Of a DNA stretch of 64,000 bases, positions 38,942 through 47,445 are shown piece by piece. The position numbers and the translations under genes are program-made. How positions within the stretch are numbered: the first letter of the stretch is position 1; every line of letters starts with the position of its first letter. The notes under the pieces are model-generated. The model had not been told where the DNA came from. It searched no databases and saw nothing but the letters and a program-made list of their open reading frames with translations. Source of the stretch: an uncultured Methylopila sp. (GTDB lineage: Bacteria; Pseudomonadota; Alphaproteobacteria; Rhizobiales; Methylopilaceae); the NCBI GenBank assembly GCA_902168115.1, contig CABHPB010000109.1, forward strand, positions 33,635 to 97,634, read 5' to 3'.

Positions 38942-39838
38942 AGCGGAAATCCCGACGTCCGCTCCTGGCGCGCGGGGTCGGGAGGGTCCGCCCAGCCGCG
39001 TCGTCATAGCGAAGACGTCCACCGGGCAGGCGTCGATGCAGCTGCCGCAATTGACGCAGTCGCCCGACAGGATCAGCGGCGAGCCCTCGCCCTTCAGCGC
39101 CGGCACGATGACGTGCGGCTCGGTGCAGACGTTGAAGCAGGCGCTGCAGCTGGTGCAGTCCTGCCGGCGGATGGCGGCGACCCGCGTGACGCTCGCCCGG
39201 CCGATGACGCCGTAGAACGCCCCGACCGGACAGAGATGTCCGCACCAGCCGCGCCGCGTCACCAGCAGGTCGAGCAGGAACACCGCGACGATCACCGACC
39301 AGCCGGCGCCTATGCCGAAGATGAAGGCGCGCTGCAGGATGCTGACCGGGTTCACGAACTCCCAGGCGATCGAGCCGCTGACGAGCGACGCCAGCAGCGC
39401 GCCGCCGAGCACCCAGTAGCGCGTGCGGCGATCGAGCTTGCGATCGCGCGTGATGCCGAGCTTTTCGCGCAGCCAGTGCGCCGTGTCGGTGACGACGTTC
39501 ACCGGGCAGATCCAGCCACAATAGGCGCGTCCGCCGACGAGGACGTAGAACAGCGTGATCAGCCCCGCGCCGAGCATGGCGATCGCGATGGGCGGATGTC
39601 CGGCGAGCGCCGACTGCAGGAAGATGAACGGGTCGGCGAGCGGCAGCACGCCCAGGATCTCGCTCGAGGCGAAGTTGCCGCGCGCGATCCAGATCCCGGC
39701 GAGCGGCCCCGCCATGAAGACGGCGAGCGCCGTGACCTGCGAGGCGCGCCGCAGCAGCCACCATTTGTGCGCCCGCAGCCAGCCCTTGGCGGCCACCCCC
39801 TCGGCGCGCGCTTCCGCGGTCAGCGAGAAGCGCGTCAT
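38900..39838 (-). CDS. mauN: Methylamine utilisation ferredoxin-type membrane protein MauN (NapH-like)
   Basis: 312 residues with about four membrane helices. It has the CGWICPVN and CGHLCPVG motifs of NapH-type proteins and two C-terminal [4Fe-4S] motifs, CTSCSACFNVC and CVNCGSCIDAC. NapH/MauN probably moves electrons from quinol across the membrane with NapG/MauM. The ATG at 39838 overlaps the mauM stop. The tail beyond DACPVDVFAM runs 42 nt into the convergent DUF2955 gene. It is the last gene of mauFBEDACJGLMN. Confidence 0.9.
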   Translation of the reverse strand: MTRFSLTAEARAEGVAAKGWLRAHKWWLLRRASQVTALAVFMAGPLAGIWIARGNFASSEILGVLPLADPFIFLQSALAGHPPIAIAMLGAGLITLFYVLVGGRAYCGWICPVNVVTDTAHWLREKLGITRDRKLDRRTRYWVLGGALLASLVSGSIAWEFVNPVSILQRAFIFGIGAGWSVIVAVFLLDLLVTRRGWCGHLCPVGAFYGVIGRASVTRVAAIRRQDCTSCSACFNVCTEPHVIVPALKGEGSPLILSGDCVNCGSCIDACPVDVFAMTTRLGGPSRPRAPGADVGISALSGSSLRRSRGRP

Positions 39839-40494
39839 GCGGGCCGGCCCGCGCGGTTGCGGCCCGTGCCGCCGAGGCCGAGGTCGCGCGGCAGCACGCG
39901 GATCGCCGCGCGGTCGACCACGCAGTGTTTTTCGCAGGTGCCGCAGCCGGTGCATTTCTGGGAATGGACGACCGGGATCAGCATCTTCCGGCCCCTGTGC
40001 GTCTGCCATTCGAGCGTGATCGCCTCGTCGACGATCGGGCAGACGCGATGGCAGATGCTGCAGTTCATGCCCTTGTAGTTCAGGCAGGTTTCCTGCCCCA
40101 CCAGCACCGCGACGCCCATGTCGGCCTTGCGGATGCTCGGGATGTCGCGGTCGAGCGCGCCGGTCGGGCAGGCTTTCGCGCAGGGCACGTCCTCGCACAT
40201 GAAGCACGGGATTTCGCGGGCCACGAAGAACGGCGTGCCGAGCGGCGCCTCGTCGCCGATCTCGGCGAGCTTCAGCGTGTCGAACGGGCAGGCGCGGACG
40301 CACAGCCCGCAGCGCACGCAGGCCGACAGGAAGGCGTCGCCCTTCAGCGCGCCGGGCGGGCGGAGCGCCTTGGCCTCGGCGCGGCGGGCGGACTCGACAT
40401 AGGCCGTCAGCGACAGCCCCGCGAGGCAGGCGACGCCGGCGGCCTTGGCGGCGTTGGTCAGGACCTCGCGGCGCGATTGCGGTTTCTGGGCCAT
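39835..40494 (-). CDS. mauM: Methylamine utilisation ferredoxin MauM (NapG-like)
   Basis: 219 residues from ATG at 40494. The N-terminal twin-arginine leader (SRREVLTNAAKAAGVACLAG) exports the folded iron-sulfur protein. Four cysteine motifs (CVRCGLCVRAC, CFMCEDVPCAKAC, CSICHRVC, CTGCGTCEKHC) imply four [4Fe-4S] clusters. It is the electron-transfer partner of MauN. In methylotrophs mauM is not always needed for growth on methylamine, so its exact role is unsettled. Confidence 0.91.
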   Translation of the reverse strand: MAQKPQSRREVLTNAAKAAGVACLAGLSLTAYVESARRAEAKALRPPGALKGDAFLSACVRCGLCVRACPFDTLKLAEIGDEAPLGTPFFVAREIPCFMCEDVPCAKACPTGALDRDIPSIRKADMGVAVLVGQETCLNYKGMNCSICHRVCPIVDEAITLEWQTHRGRKMLIPVVHSQKCTGCGTCEKHCVVDRAAIRVLPRDLGLGGTGRNRAGRPA

Positions 40495-40508
40495 AGCGCG
40501 TGTCCCCG

Positions 40509-40844
40509 TCACTTGTCCGAGACGTCGAACTCCATGCGGATGATCGGGTGGATCCAGCAGCGCACGATCACGTGGCCTTCTCTCGCAAGCGTCGTGCGTT
40601 TGGTCGTGCCGGGCGGCTGTGTGTCGAGCGTCTGAACCGTGCCGTCCTCGAACGTCAGGTAGAGATTGTGGGCGATGTCGGCGTGGTTCACGAAAGTGAG
40701 GGTGTCGCCGACCTTGGGCGTGACGCCGATGTCCGCGACCTCGGTGTGGTGGATCGGGATCTCGATCTCCGCCGCCAAGGCCGGCGCGGCCGAAAAGAGC
40801 AGCAGGCCGGCGAAAGCCACGTGGCGCAGGGTCGGGAACGTCAT
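40509..40844 (-). CDS. mauL: Cupredoxin-like protein in the mauL position
   Basis: 111 residues, secreted (AGLLLFSAAPALAAE). A small beta-sandwich with candidate copper ligands HNLYL and CWIHPIIRM, i.e. one His and the Cys-x-x-His-x4-Met loop, resembles a cupredoxin. Position between mauG and mauM equals mauL of Methylorubrum extorquens (order FBEDACJGLMN). I name it on position and size. The ATG at 40844 follows AGGAGG at a good distance. Confidence 0.78.
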   Translation of the reverse strand: MTFPTLRHVAFAGLLLFSAAPALAAEIEIPIHHTEVADIGVTPKVGDTLTFVNHADIAHNLYLTFEDGTVQTLDTQPPGTTKRTTLAREGHVIVRCWIHPIIRMEFDVSDK

Positions 40845-40858
40845 CGGGGCGCCTCCTG

Positions 40859-41923
40859 TCACGGCAGTTGCGGGAGCTCGACCGCGGCCGGCTCGGCCCG
40901 GATGCTGTCGAGGAAGGCGACGAGCTCGCGCCGCTCCCGGTCCGAAAGCTCCACAGGCTTCATCTCGAACGAGAGGCTCTCCCGCTTCTCGCCGCCCTTG
41001 GCGTAGTGCTCGATCACCGCGCCGAGGTCCTTCAGCTGGCCGTCATGGCCGTAGGGACCCTGCATGCGCAGGTCCCTCAGCGAGGGCGTCTTGAAGGCGT
41101 TGCGCATCGCCACGACGCTCGGCGGCGCGAACTTGCCTCGGCCGAGATCGGCGGTCGCCGTCAGGCCGATGTCGTGAAAACTGTCGTCGGTGAAGCGCCA
41201 GGACGAATGGCAGGCGGCGCAGCGCGCCTTGCCGTTGAACAGCTCGAAGCCGCGCCGGGCGTCCGGGCCGATCGCGGTCTCGTCGCCCGCGATCCAGCGG
41301 TCGAACGGGGCCTCGCGCGAGACGAGCGTGCGCTGGAAGGTGGCGAGCGCCGCCGTGATGGTCCTGGCCGAGATCGGGTCGTCGCCGCCGAACGCTCGCT
41401 GGAACATCGGCCCGTAGCCGGGCGCGGCCTTCAGGCGCTCGACCACGAGGTCCATGGTCATGTTCATCTCGTCGGGCGCGGTGATCGGCATCCGCGCCTG
41501 CATCTCGAGCGTGTCGGCGCGCCCGTCCCACTGGAAGGCCGCGCCCCAAGCGAGGTTCCTGACAGGCGGGGTGCGCCGGGCGAGCGGCTTCATCTCGAAG
41601 CCGACCGCCTTGCCGAGGCCGTCCGACCAGCCGAGGCTCGGATTGTGGCAGGTGGCGCAGGAGACGCTGCCCGAGCGCGACAGGCGGGGATCGAAGAACA
41701 GCGACTTTCCGAGCGCCGCCTTCTCTTCCGTGAACGGATTGCCCTTGGGGAACGGCGTCGCGGCCGGACGGCGGAACTTCTGCTTCAGCGCCGCGAGATC
41801 GGCGGACGACAGGGGCCTCTCGACGGCGACGTCCGGCGTCGCGCCGCCGAGGCCCGCGGTCGCCGCATAGGCGGCGAGCGTGACGGACGCCGCCCAGAGC
41901 GTCAGGAGCCGCCGTCCGATCAC
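40859..41923 (-). CDS. mauG: Di-haem enzyme MauG (TTQ maturation)
   Basis: 354 residues with signal sequence and a GTG start overlapping the mauJ stop (GTGA). Two haem c sites: CATCH (residues 89-93) and CAACH (residues 235-239). MauG oxidises precursor MauA to form tryptophan tryptophylquinone. The related bacterial cytochrome c peroxidases share the fold, but the operon position settles the assignment. A conserved PYGHDG segment follows the second haem region. Confidence 0.94.
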   Translation of the reverse strand: MIGRRLLTLWAASVTLAAYAATAGLGGATPDVAVERPLSSADLAALKQKFRRPAATPFPKGNPFTEEKAALGKSLFFDPRLSRSGSVSCATCHNPSLGWSDGLGKAVGFEMKPLARRTPPVRNLAWGAAFQWDGRADTLEMQARMPITAPDEMNMTMDLVVERLKAAPGYGPMFQRAFGGDDPISARTITAALATFQRTLVSREAPFDRWIAGDETAIGPDARRGFELFNGKARCAACHSSWRFTDDSFHDIGLTATADLGRGKFAPPSVVAMRNAFKTPSLRDLRMQGPYGHDGQLKDLGAVIEHYAKGGEKRESLSFEMKPVELSDRERRELVAFLDSIRAEPAAVELPQLP

Positions 41924-42792
41924 GACGCGAGCGCCATCTCGTCGCCCGCGCGGCGGGCGATCTCTTCCAGCAGCACCTGACGGGCCGCGAGATCCGCGAG
42001 GCTCGCCATGCGCGCGAGAAAGGTCTGTTCCGGCGCCTCGGCGTCCGGCCGCTCAAGGCCGGCGATGATCCGGTCGCGCAGGGAGGCGAGCTCGTCCACG
42101 AAGGCCGTCAGGGGCTGGCCCTTCAGCTCCGGGCGGCATGCGACCGCGCCGGAATGCACCAGCATGTCGAAGCTGACCGTGGATCTCGCTCTCGCCTGCG
42201 GGGAGCCGAACGGCCGCTCGCCGTCGCGCCACGGACGCAGCACGGCGTAGGCGTTCAGCAGCCGCCATGCGGAGTCCGACGCGTTGCGGGCCCGCTGGTA
42301 GAGCAGGATCAGCGGCTTCACATCGTCCGGCGCGCTCTCGACGGCGTCGAGGTCGATGTCGAGCGCGCTCGGGCGGAACGGGGTGCAGCGCCAGCGGGCG
42401 CCGTGGGCCGGGTCGGCGAGCCGCCAGCCGGCGAGCGCCATGCCGCGGCCGAGCTCCAGCGTCCAGCGGGCGAGCCGCCCGTCGATGTCGCGGCGGCAGG
42501 CCGCGAGCGCCTCGAAGGCGTCGTTCGCCTTCACGCGGTAGATGATTTCGTTCAGCTTGCCGGAGCTCTCGCCGTAGAAGGCGATCTCGGCCGGCATGCC
42601 TCCGACCTCGCGGGAATAGACGCGGTCGACCGAGTCGATCTTGACGTCGATCTCCCAGGTCTGGGTGACGGGATTCCGCACGAAGAAGCCCACGACGATG
42701 TCGCGCATCGTCCGGTCCGCCTTCGACGCCTCGACCGAGGCCGCAGGCGTCTCGGGCTTCGGCTGGCCCATCAGGTCGTAGGGAATCCACAT
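41920..42792 (-). CDS. mauJ: Methylamine utilisation protein MauJ
   Basis: 290 residues, soluble, no signal peptide. MauJ is required in some strains for methylamine dehydrogenase production but its biochemical role is unknown. Identified mainly by position between mauC and mauG and by size; no recognisable catalytic motif. It is coupled to mauG by an overlap of its stop (GTGA). Confidence 0.8.
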   Translation of the reverse strand: MWIPYDLMGQPKPETPAASVEASKADRTMRDIVVGFFVRNPVTQTWEIDVKIDSVDRVYSREVGGMPAEIAFYGESSGKLNEIIYRVKANDAFEALAACRRDIDGRLARWTLELGRGMALAGWRLADPAHGARWRCTPFRPSALDIDLDAVESAPDDVKPLILLYQRARNASDSAWRLLNAYAVLRPWRDGERPFGSPQARARSTVSFDMLVHSGAVACRPELKGQPLTAFVDELASLRDRIIAGLERPDAEAPEQTFLARMASLADLAARQVLLEEIARRAGDEMALAS

Positions 42793-42822
42793 CGCCCAGT
42801 CCTTCCGGTCTTCAGCCGCGCG

Positions 42823-43176
42823 TCATTCGACGACGACCTTGCCCTTCATGAAGGGATGCGGGGTGCAGATGTAGTCGAAGGTCCCGGCCTGATTGAACTT
42901 GATGCTGTACTTCTCGTTGGACCGCAGCATCGGGCCTTCGATGTCCTTCTCGAGGCCGGCGCCCGGCTTGAAGTGGACGTTGTGCGGCAGCGCCTCGGTG
43001 TTGGACCAGGTGACGACGTCGCCGGCCTTGATCTTCACTTCCGGGGTCTGGAATTTCATCTTCGCGATCAACACCTCGGTCTTGCCCGCATCGGTGACGA
43101 CTTCGAGCGTATCGGCGGCGAGGGCTGCGCTCAGCGGCGCGACGGCGAAGGCCGCCGCCAGAATGAGGGCGCGCAT
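42823..43176 (-). CDS. mauC: Amicyanin (blue copper electron carrier)
   Basis: 117 residues with signal peptide (cleavage near ALA-ADT). Copper ligands of a type 1 site are H65 (LPHNVHF), C104, H107 and M110 (CTPHPFM), all present. Amicyanin takes electrons from the TTQ of methylamine dehydrogenase and gives them to a c-type cytochrome in the periplasm. It follows mauA after 70 nt. Confidence 0.96.
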   Translation of the reverse strand: MRALILAAAFAVAPLSAALAADTLEVVTDAGKTEVLIAKMKFQTPEVKIKAGDVVTWSNTEALPHNVHFKPGAGLEKDIEGPMLRSNEKYSIKFNQAGTFDYICTPHPFMKGKVVVE

Positions 43177-43246
43177 GGAATTCTCCTGAGGCTGTCGTTG
43201 ACGGGGACGGCCCGCGGCGCCGGTCGCGCCGCAGACCGGAGGGCGA

Positions 43247-43807
43247 TCAGCTCGCCTTGCCGACGATCGGAGAGATCGTGCAGTGGTAGGTCATCGCGTC
43301 GTCCTCGGCGCCGAAACACCAGATGATGTCGTTGCCGAATTCCGGGCGGTAGACCGGCAGCTCGCCCTCGGTGTTGAGGCAGCCGCAGCGACCCGAGACG
43401 TTGCCGCCGCAGCAGTCGCGATACGAGATCAGGTAGCTCTGCTTGTCGGTCGGGTTGTAGCAGCTCGCGACCCACGAGCTCGACGCGAGCTTGGTGCCGG
43501 GCGGGCAGCTGGTGAGCGAGCCGCCGGCGCAGTCGCAGATGTTGCCGTCGATCGAGCAGTGCCGCCAGTAGTCGCAGGCCTGCACGTCGTGGTCCTGCGG
43601 GGTCCATTTTCCGCGCGGGTCGCCGGCGCTCTCGGCGGCGTTGGCGCGGCTCACGCGGCCGCGGCGGTCGACGGGGAGCAGCGGCACGATCGCCGCGCCC
43701 GCGACCGCGGTTCCGACGCGGCTGATGAAGCTGCGGCGGCTGGTGTGGCTGGCGACCTTGCGCGAGAGCTTCTCGAACAGGTCGTCGAACTGGGACTTTC
43801 CGAGCAT
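43247..43807 (-). CDS. mauA: Methylamine dehydrogenase light (beta) chain, TTQ subunit
   Basis: 186 residues from ATG at 43807, preceded by GGGGGA; an ATG at 43819 is in frame but has no ribosome binding site. A Tat-type leader (TSRRSFISRVGTAVAG) carries it out folded. The mature domain has 12 or more cysteines for disulfides. The two tryptophans that make TTQ are W112 (SSSWVAS) and W163 (DIIWCF), 51 residues apart as in known enzymes (57 and 108). With MauB it oxidises methylamine to formaldehyde and ammonia. Confidence 0.97.
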   Translation of the reverse strand: MLGKSQFDDLFEKLSRKVASHTSRRSFISRVGTAVAGAAIVPLLPVDRRGRVSRANAAESAGDPRGKWTPQDHDVQACDYWRHCSIDGNICDCAGGSLTSCPPGTKLASSSWVASCYNPTDKQSYLISYRDCCGGNVSGRCGCLNTEGELPVYRPEFGNDIIWCFGAEDDAMTYHCTISPIVGKAS

Positions 43808-43847
43808 CGTTTCCCCCATCTGTTGTGGGTTGGATTGCGGGAGACCG

Positions 43848-44450
43848 TCAGGCCGCGTGGGCGTGCTTCCGGCTGGTCATGAACTGCTGGATCGACGCGA
43901 AGCCGCTCTTGTCGGCCTCGAGGAGGCTTTCCAGGTGCTCGCGGGTGTTGGTGAGGCCCTTGGCGCGGATCACGCCGCTGTCGTCGAGCAGCACGCCGTA
44001 GGGGATCTTGCCGACCTGGAACGCCATGCCGACCTCGGCCGAGACGACGTAACGGATCTCTCCGAGCTCGTGCTTGGCCAGGAACCGCTCGTGCTCGTCG
44101 GGCGCGCCGTCGCTGATCATGACGACCGAGATTTTCTCGGCCTTGGCGATCGACTTGATGAGCGGGAAGAGCTTGTCGCAGACCGGGCACGTCGGCGCCG
44201 TGAACATCAACAGCGTCGGGCGGGCGCTCGGGCCGCCGATCTTCACCGCGGCGCCGCGGTTGTCCGGCAGCTCGAACTGCGGCGCGGCGTCGCCGATGTC
44301 GGGGCCGTGGTCGGTGATCATGGCGCCCATCGGGGACGAGCGCTCGTGCAGCAGGCCGACCTGGCGCAGAAGACCGAGCATGACGACGGCGACGCCGATG
44401 AAGGCGAGCCAGAGCAGAACGTTCGAAGCGATAAGAAACTGCGTCGTCAT
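43848..44450 (-). CDS. mauD: Methylamine dehydrogenase accessory protein MauD (thioredoxin-like)
   Basis: 200 residues. An N-terminal membrane anchor (LIASNVLLWLAFIGVAVVML) presents a thioredoxin fold in the periplasm with a redox motif CPVC at residues 88-91. MauD is needed for stable light chain, most likely for its disulfides. The mauE stop is 5 nt upstream of its start. Confidence 0.95.
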   Translation of the reverse strand: MTTQFLIASNVLLWLAFIGVAVVMLGLLRQVGLLHERSSPMGAMITDHGPDIGDAAPQFELPDNRGAAVKIGGPSARPTLLMFTAPTCPVCDKLFPLIKSIAKAEKISVVMISDGAPDEHERFLAKHELGEIRYVVSAEVGMAFQVGKIPYGVLLDDSGVIRAKGLTNTREHLESLLEADKSGFASIQQFMTSRKHAHAA

Positions 44451-44455
44451 CGCCT

Positions 44456-45016
44456 TCAGCCTTTCGAATAGAGGGGTGAGCGGGACCGCGAGCCGTTCTG
44501 GAGACCGCCCAGAAGAGACGCGCTGAAGTAGAGAAGCATCGCGAGGCCGGCGGCGGCCGAGCCGATCGCGAGTTCGATCGGCTCGGCCGGCCTGGCGATC
44601 GGAAGCGCGACGGCAAGGCCCGCCGCAGCCGCGGCCAGCGCGGCGTTGCGGGCGACCAGCAGCCAGCTGAGCGGCTGCTTCATGCCGTTGCGGAAGCATC
44701 CGCAGTCGATCGCGGTCCGGCCGCGCGCAACGTTGACCGCGATCGCGACGCCGAACACGAGCAGGAGGGCGCTCGCGGTTCCGGCGGCGAAGGGAGCCGC
44801 CGCCGGAACCACAAGGCCTGCCGCCGTCGCGAGCTCAAGCCACGGAAGCAGCCAGGCCACGGGGCGGGCGAGCCGCTCCGGGATCAGCCGGAAATTCCGG
44901 ACAACCCCGAAGAACTCCTCCGCGTGGCGCAGCTTCGAGATCGCAGCGCCTGCGAAGAGGAGGACCAGGAACGACCTCAGGAAGGTCGTGACGAGCGGCT
45001 CGGCGAACAGCGACAT
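44456..45016 (-). CDS. mauE: Methylamine utilisation protein MauE
   Basis: 186 residues with about four membrane helices (LRSFLVLLFAGAAISKL, WLLPWLELATAAGLVVPA, TASALLLVFGVAIAVNVA, AAAAAGLAVALPIA). It contains the conserved DCGCFRN segment of the MauE/DoxX-like group, likely a redox-active pair. Works with MauD in light-chain maturation. Confidence 0.93.
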   Translation of the reverse strand: MSLFAEPLVTTFLRSFLVLLFAGAAISKLRHAEEFFGVVRNFRLIPERLARPVAWLLPWLELATAAGLVVPAAAPFAAGTASALLLVFGVAIAVNVARGRTAIDCGCFRNGMKQPLSWLLVARNAALAAAAAGLAVALPIARPAEPIELAIGSAAAGLAMLLYFSASLLGGLQNGSRSRSPLYSKG

Positions 45017-45020
45017 GGGT

Positions 45021-46250
45021 TCACATGTCCGCCGTGGTGATGACCTGCGGTCCGGTTCCGAGCTGGTCGACCTTGTTGGTCTCCTTGCCGGTCTCCGGAT
45101 CGAAGATGAACAGCGTGCGGGCGCCGGTCGACAGCGCGTAGAGCTGGGGCTTGGCGTCCTGGCTCACCCCGACCGAGTCGATCTCGTGGCCGAGCTCGAT
45201 CTTGCGGATGCGCTTGCCGGTCTTGGCGTCGATCACGAGCGCGAAGCGGCTCGGGGCCTTGTGCTTGTGGTCCGCGCGCTTGTCGACGAGCAGGAAGATC
45301 TGCTCGCTCTCGCGGTGATAGGCGACCTGCTGCCAGCCGCCCGGCGCCCAGCCGTCCTTCTTCTCGGCGTCCGTCAGGGCCTCGATCGGGGCGAGGAACT
45401 TGGCCTCGCCCGAGGAGAGGTCGGCCTGGAAGATCTTGCCGGTATAGGTCGGCCACACCAGGCGGCCGTTCTTGGGCGAATAGGCCGGGTGGTTGATGAG
45501 GAACTCGTTCTCCTTGTGGAAGACCTCGGTCTTCTTGGTCTCGTCCTTGCCGTTCTGGCCCATCGAGACCTTCAGCAGGCTGCCGTCGCGGCAGTGCATG
45601 AAGAACGTGTCGTCCTTGGCCGGGAACACGTGGTAGCAGTCCGCCACCTTGATCATCCGGTCGAACTTCTTGGCCTGCAGGTCGACCACGCCGACCGCCG
45701 GAGACGGGGCGAACTGGTAGAACAGCAGCGTCTTGTTGTTCGGCGTGAGCGCCGTCATCCACGGATAGGTGCCGACCAGGAAGCGCGGCGCGTTCGGCAG
45801 CGCGATGTCGGCGATCGGCTCGTAGGTCTGCGGATCGAGGAGCTCGACATAGTCCTCGCGCTTGCCGCGGGCGATGCGGGAGAACACCGAGCTCGCCATG
45901 CCGACGAAGGAGCCGTCGCTCGCCACGAACGGGTTCGCCATGAAGCCGCTGTCGTTCATGCCGACGACGCGGCCGGAGTTTCCGTCGATGACGAACTGCT
46001 GCGAGATCGCGGCGAAGTGCTTGGCGTCATAGACGTAGACGCGGCGCGCGTCCGGGGCCGGGGCCTTGAGGACGGTGGGCTCGTCCTCCTTGCCGGCCGC
46101 CAGATGTGCGGCGTTCTCCTTGGCCGTCGCGACGCCGAGGCTCTCGGCCGCGATCGCGCTGGAGGACAGCAGGGCGGCGAGAGCCGCGGACCCGAGCAGA
46201 GCGGACCCGATGCGAAGCATCTGCCGCGCAGGCATGTAGGCGTGCGTCAT
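45021..46250 (-). CDS. mauB: Methylamine dehydrogenase heavy (alpha) chain
   Basis: 409 residues from the second of two adjacent ATGs, 5 nt after GGAGG. A signal peptide ([16 protein letters not shown]) is followed by a seven-bladed propeller; landmarks are [29 protein letters not shown] and [13 protein letters not shown]. It forms the alpha2beta2 periplasmic enzyme with MauA. A 60-nt gap separates it from mauF. Confidence 0.96.
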   Translation of the reverse strand: MTHAYMPARQMLRIGSALLGSAALAALLSSSAIAAESLGVATAKENAAHLAAGKEDEPTVLKAPAPDARRVYVYDAKHFAAISQQFVIDGNSGRVVGMNDSGFMANPFVASDGSFVGMASSVFSRIARGKREDYVELLDPQTYEPIADIALPNAPRFLVGTYPWMTALTPNNKTLLFYQFAPSPAVGVVDLQAKKFDRMIKVADCYHVFPAKDDTFFMHCRDGSLLKVSMGQNGKDETKKTEVFHKENEFLINHPAYSPKNGRLVWPTYTGKIFQADLSSGEAKFLAPIEALTDAEKKDGWAPGGWQQVAYHRESEQIFLLVDKRADHKHKAPSRFALVIDAKTGKRIRKIELGHEIDSVGVSQDAKPQLYALSTGARTLFIFDPETGKETNKVDQLGTGPQVITTADM

Positions 46251-46310
46251 CATTTCCTCCTTGAGGCGACGGCGAACCGGGAAGGTGTGGTGTTGAGGGA
46301 GCGCCGCGCC

Positions 46311-47159
46311 CTAGAGCGCGGCAAGGGTCAGCAGCGCGGCGCCGCCGGCGACGAGCAGTGCGCCGTCGAGGACCGCTGCGCCTTCCTGGCGGCGGGCGAG
46401 CCAGTTCTGGACCGCGATGTCGCTCACAGGCAGGTAGTTCACGGCCATCGGCAGGAAGCGGCCTGCGTTGAACACGGCGAACAGCGTGATCGCCGTCGCG
46501 ACGTCGCCGCTGAACAGGGCCGCGGCGGTCACGAGGTAGAGCAGCGGCGTCTGCACGTAGGTCAGGTAGTTGAGACCGAGCGACAGGCCGTAGAGGCCGC
46601 CGATGAATGTCATCGAGAAGCGCTGGCGCGCGTCATGCGGCACCTGCGCCCGGCGCTGCGGATACGGCACCCGCAGGAAGCCGAGCTGGTGCGCGCCGTA
46701 GATCAGGCCGATCGCGCCGAGCCCGGCCATGGACAGGGCCGAGGCGATCGAGAAGCCGAGCAGCAGTCCGGCGAAGCCGAGGGCGGCGCCGAGCACGACC
46801 GCGCCGAGCGCGTAGCCGAGGCCGTGCAGCGCGAAGGCCGGGGTGAACCGCGCCAGCGAGCGGACCGAATAGCGGCCGACCGGGCGCAGCAGGCAGAGGC
46901 TCGAATAGCCGCAGGGCGACCAGGTCGACAGCAGCCCGCCGCAGAAGGCGAGGGCGACTAGCAGGCCGCTTGCGAAGCCGCCGAGCGATCCGCCGGCGTA
47001 AGCTCCCGCGACGCCCGTCGCAGCAGAGCCGACCAGCACGCCGACGCGCAGCGCAGTCGAATGCTCCTTCGGGAAGACGACGCAGTCCGCCACCGACTCC
47101 GTCGGCGCGTCGAAACGGCGGGCGGCAGCGCGCGATGCGCCTGGAAACGCCATGGTCAT
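46311..47159 (-). CDS. mauF: Methylamine utilisation membrane protein MauF
   Basis: 282 residues from ATG at 47159, with GAGG 9 nt upstream; starts at 47153 or 47174 are also possible. Several membrane helices (e.g. FAFCGGLLSTWSPCGYSSLC region, LVALAFCGGLLSTW, YALGAVVLGAALGFAGLLLG). MauF is essential for methylamine dehydrogenase formation in studied strains, perhaps for transport or assembly of the light chain. First gene of mauFBEDACJGLMN. Confidence 0.93.
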   Translation of the reverse strand: MTMAFPGASRAAARRFDAPTESVADCVVFPKEHSTALRVGVLVGSAATGVAGAYAGGSLGGFASGLLVALAFCGGLLSTWSPCGYSSLCLLRPVGRYSVRSLARFTPAFALHGLGYALGAVVLGAALGFAGLLLGFSIASALSMAGLGAIGLIYGAHQLGFLRVPYPQRRAQVPHDARQRFSMTFIGGLYGLSLGLNYLTYVQTPLLYLVTAAALFSGDVATAITLFAVFNAGRFLPMAVNYLPVSDIAVQNWLARRQEGAAVLDGALLVAGGAALLTLAAL

Positions 47160-47445
47160 GATCGCAATCCTCAACCCAATTGCGATCTATTCTTGTCAGA
47201 CCTGTGGTCCGCCGACGATCGCTGTTTTGCGATACCTAGAAAGAAAGGCTCGATGCGCACAAGATGACAAGTGGCACATGCCGATCATGACAAATGGCAC
47301 ATCGGTCCGGATCGGCTCCGCGCTCCACGGCTCGACGTTGCTGTTTTTGCAGGTGAAACGGCGCGGCTATGCTGTCCGAGGCAAGCCGAAAGTCTTAAAG
47401 GTTTCGCAGAAGAACGCGCGAAGGCGCGACGCGTCGGCGTGGTCG
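47160..47445 (-). promoter_or_regulatory. mau promoter region
   Basis: 286 bp between the upstream regulator gene and mauF. It contains the duplicated 16-bp motif at 47264-47302 and must hold the main mau promoter. Going toward mauF there is an AT-rich run (TTTCTTTCTAGGTATCG on the minus strand), but no -10/-35 pair is certain. Confidence 0.55.
47264..47302 (-). promoter_or_regulatory. Duplicated 16-bp motif, candidate regulator site
   Basis: ATGACAAGTGGCACAT (47264-47279) and ATGACAAATGGCACAT (47287-47302) differ at one base and repeat with a 23-bp period, about two helical turns. They lie about 105-143 bp upstream of the mauF start codon and downstream of the LuxR-type regulator genes. Confidence 0.7.

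Noticed and set aside
38900..40494. Periplasmic nitrate reductase genes napGH
   Set aside because: Similar proteins, but they close the mau operon and no napA is present, so MauM and MauN fit.
40859..41923. Cytochrome c peroxidase
   Set aside because: Same fold and two haems, but the position between mauJ and mauL identifies MauG.
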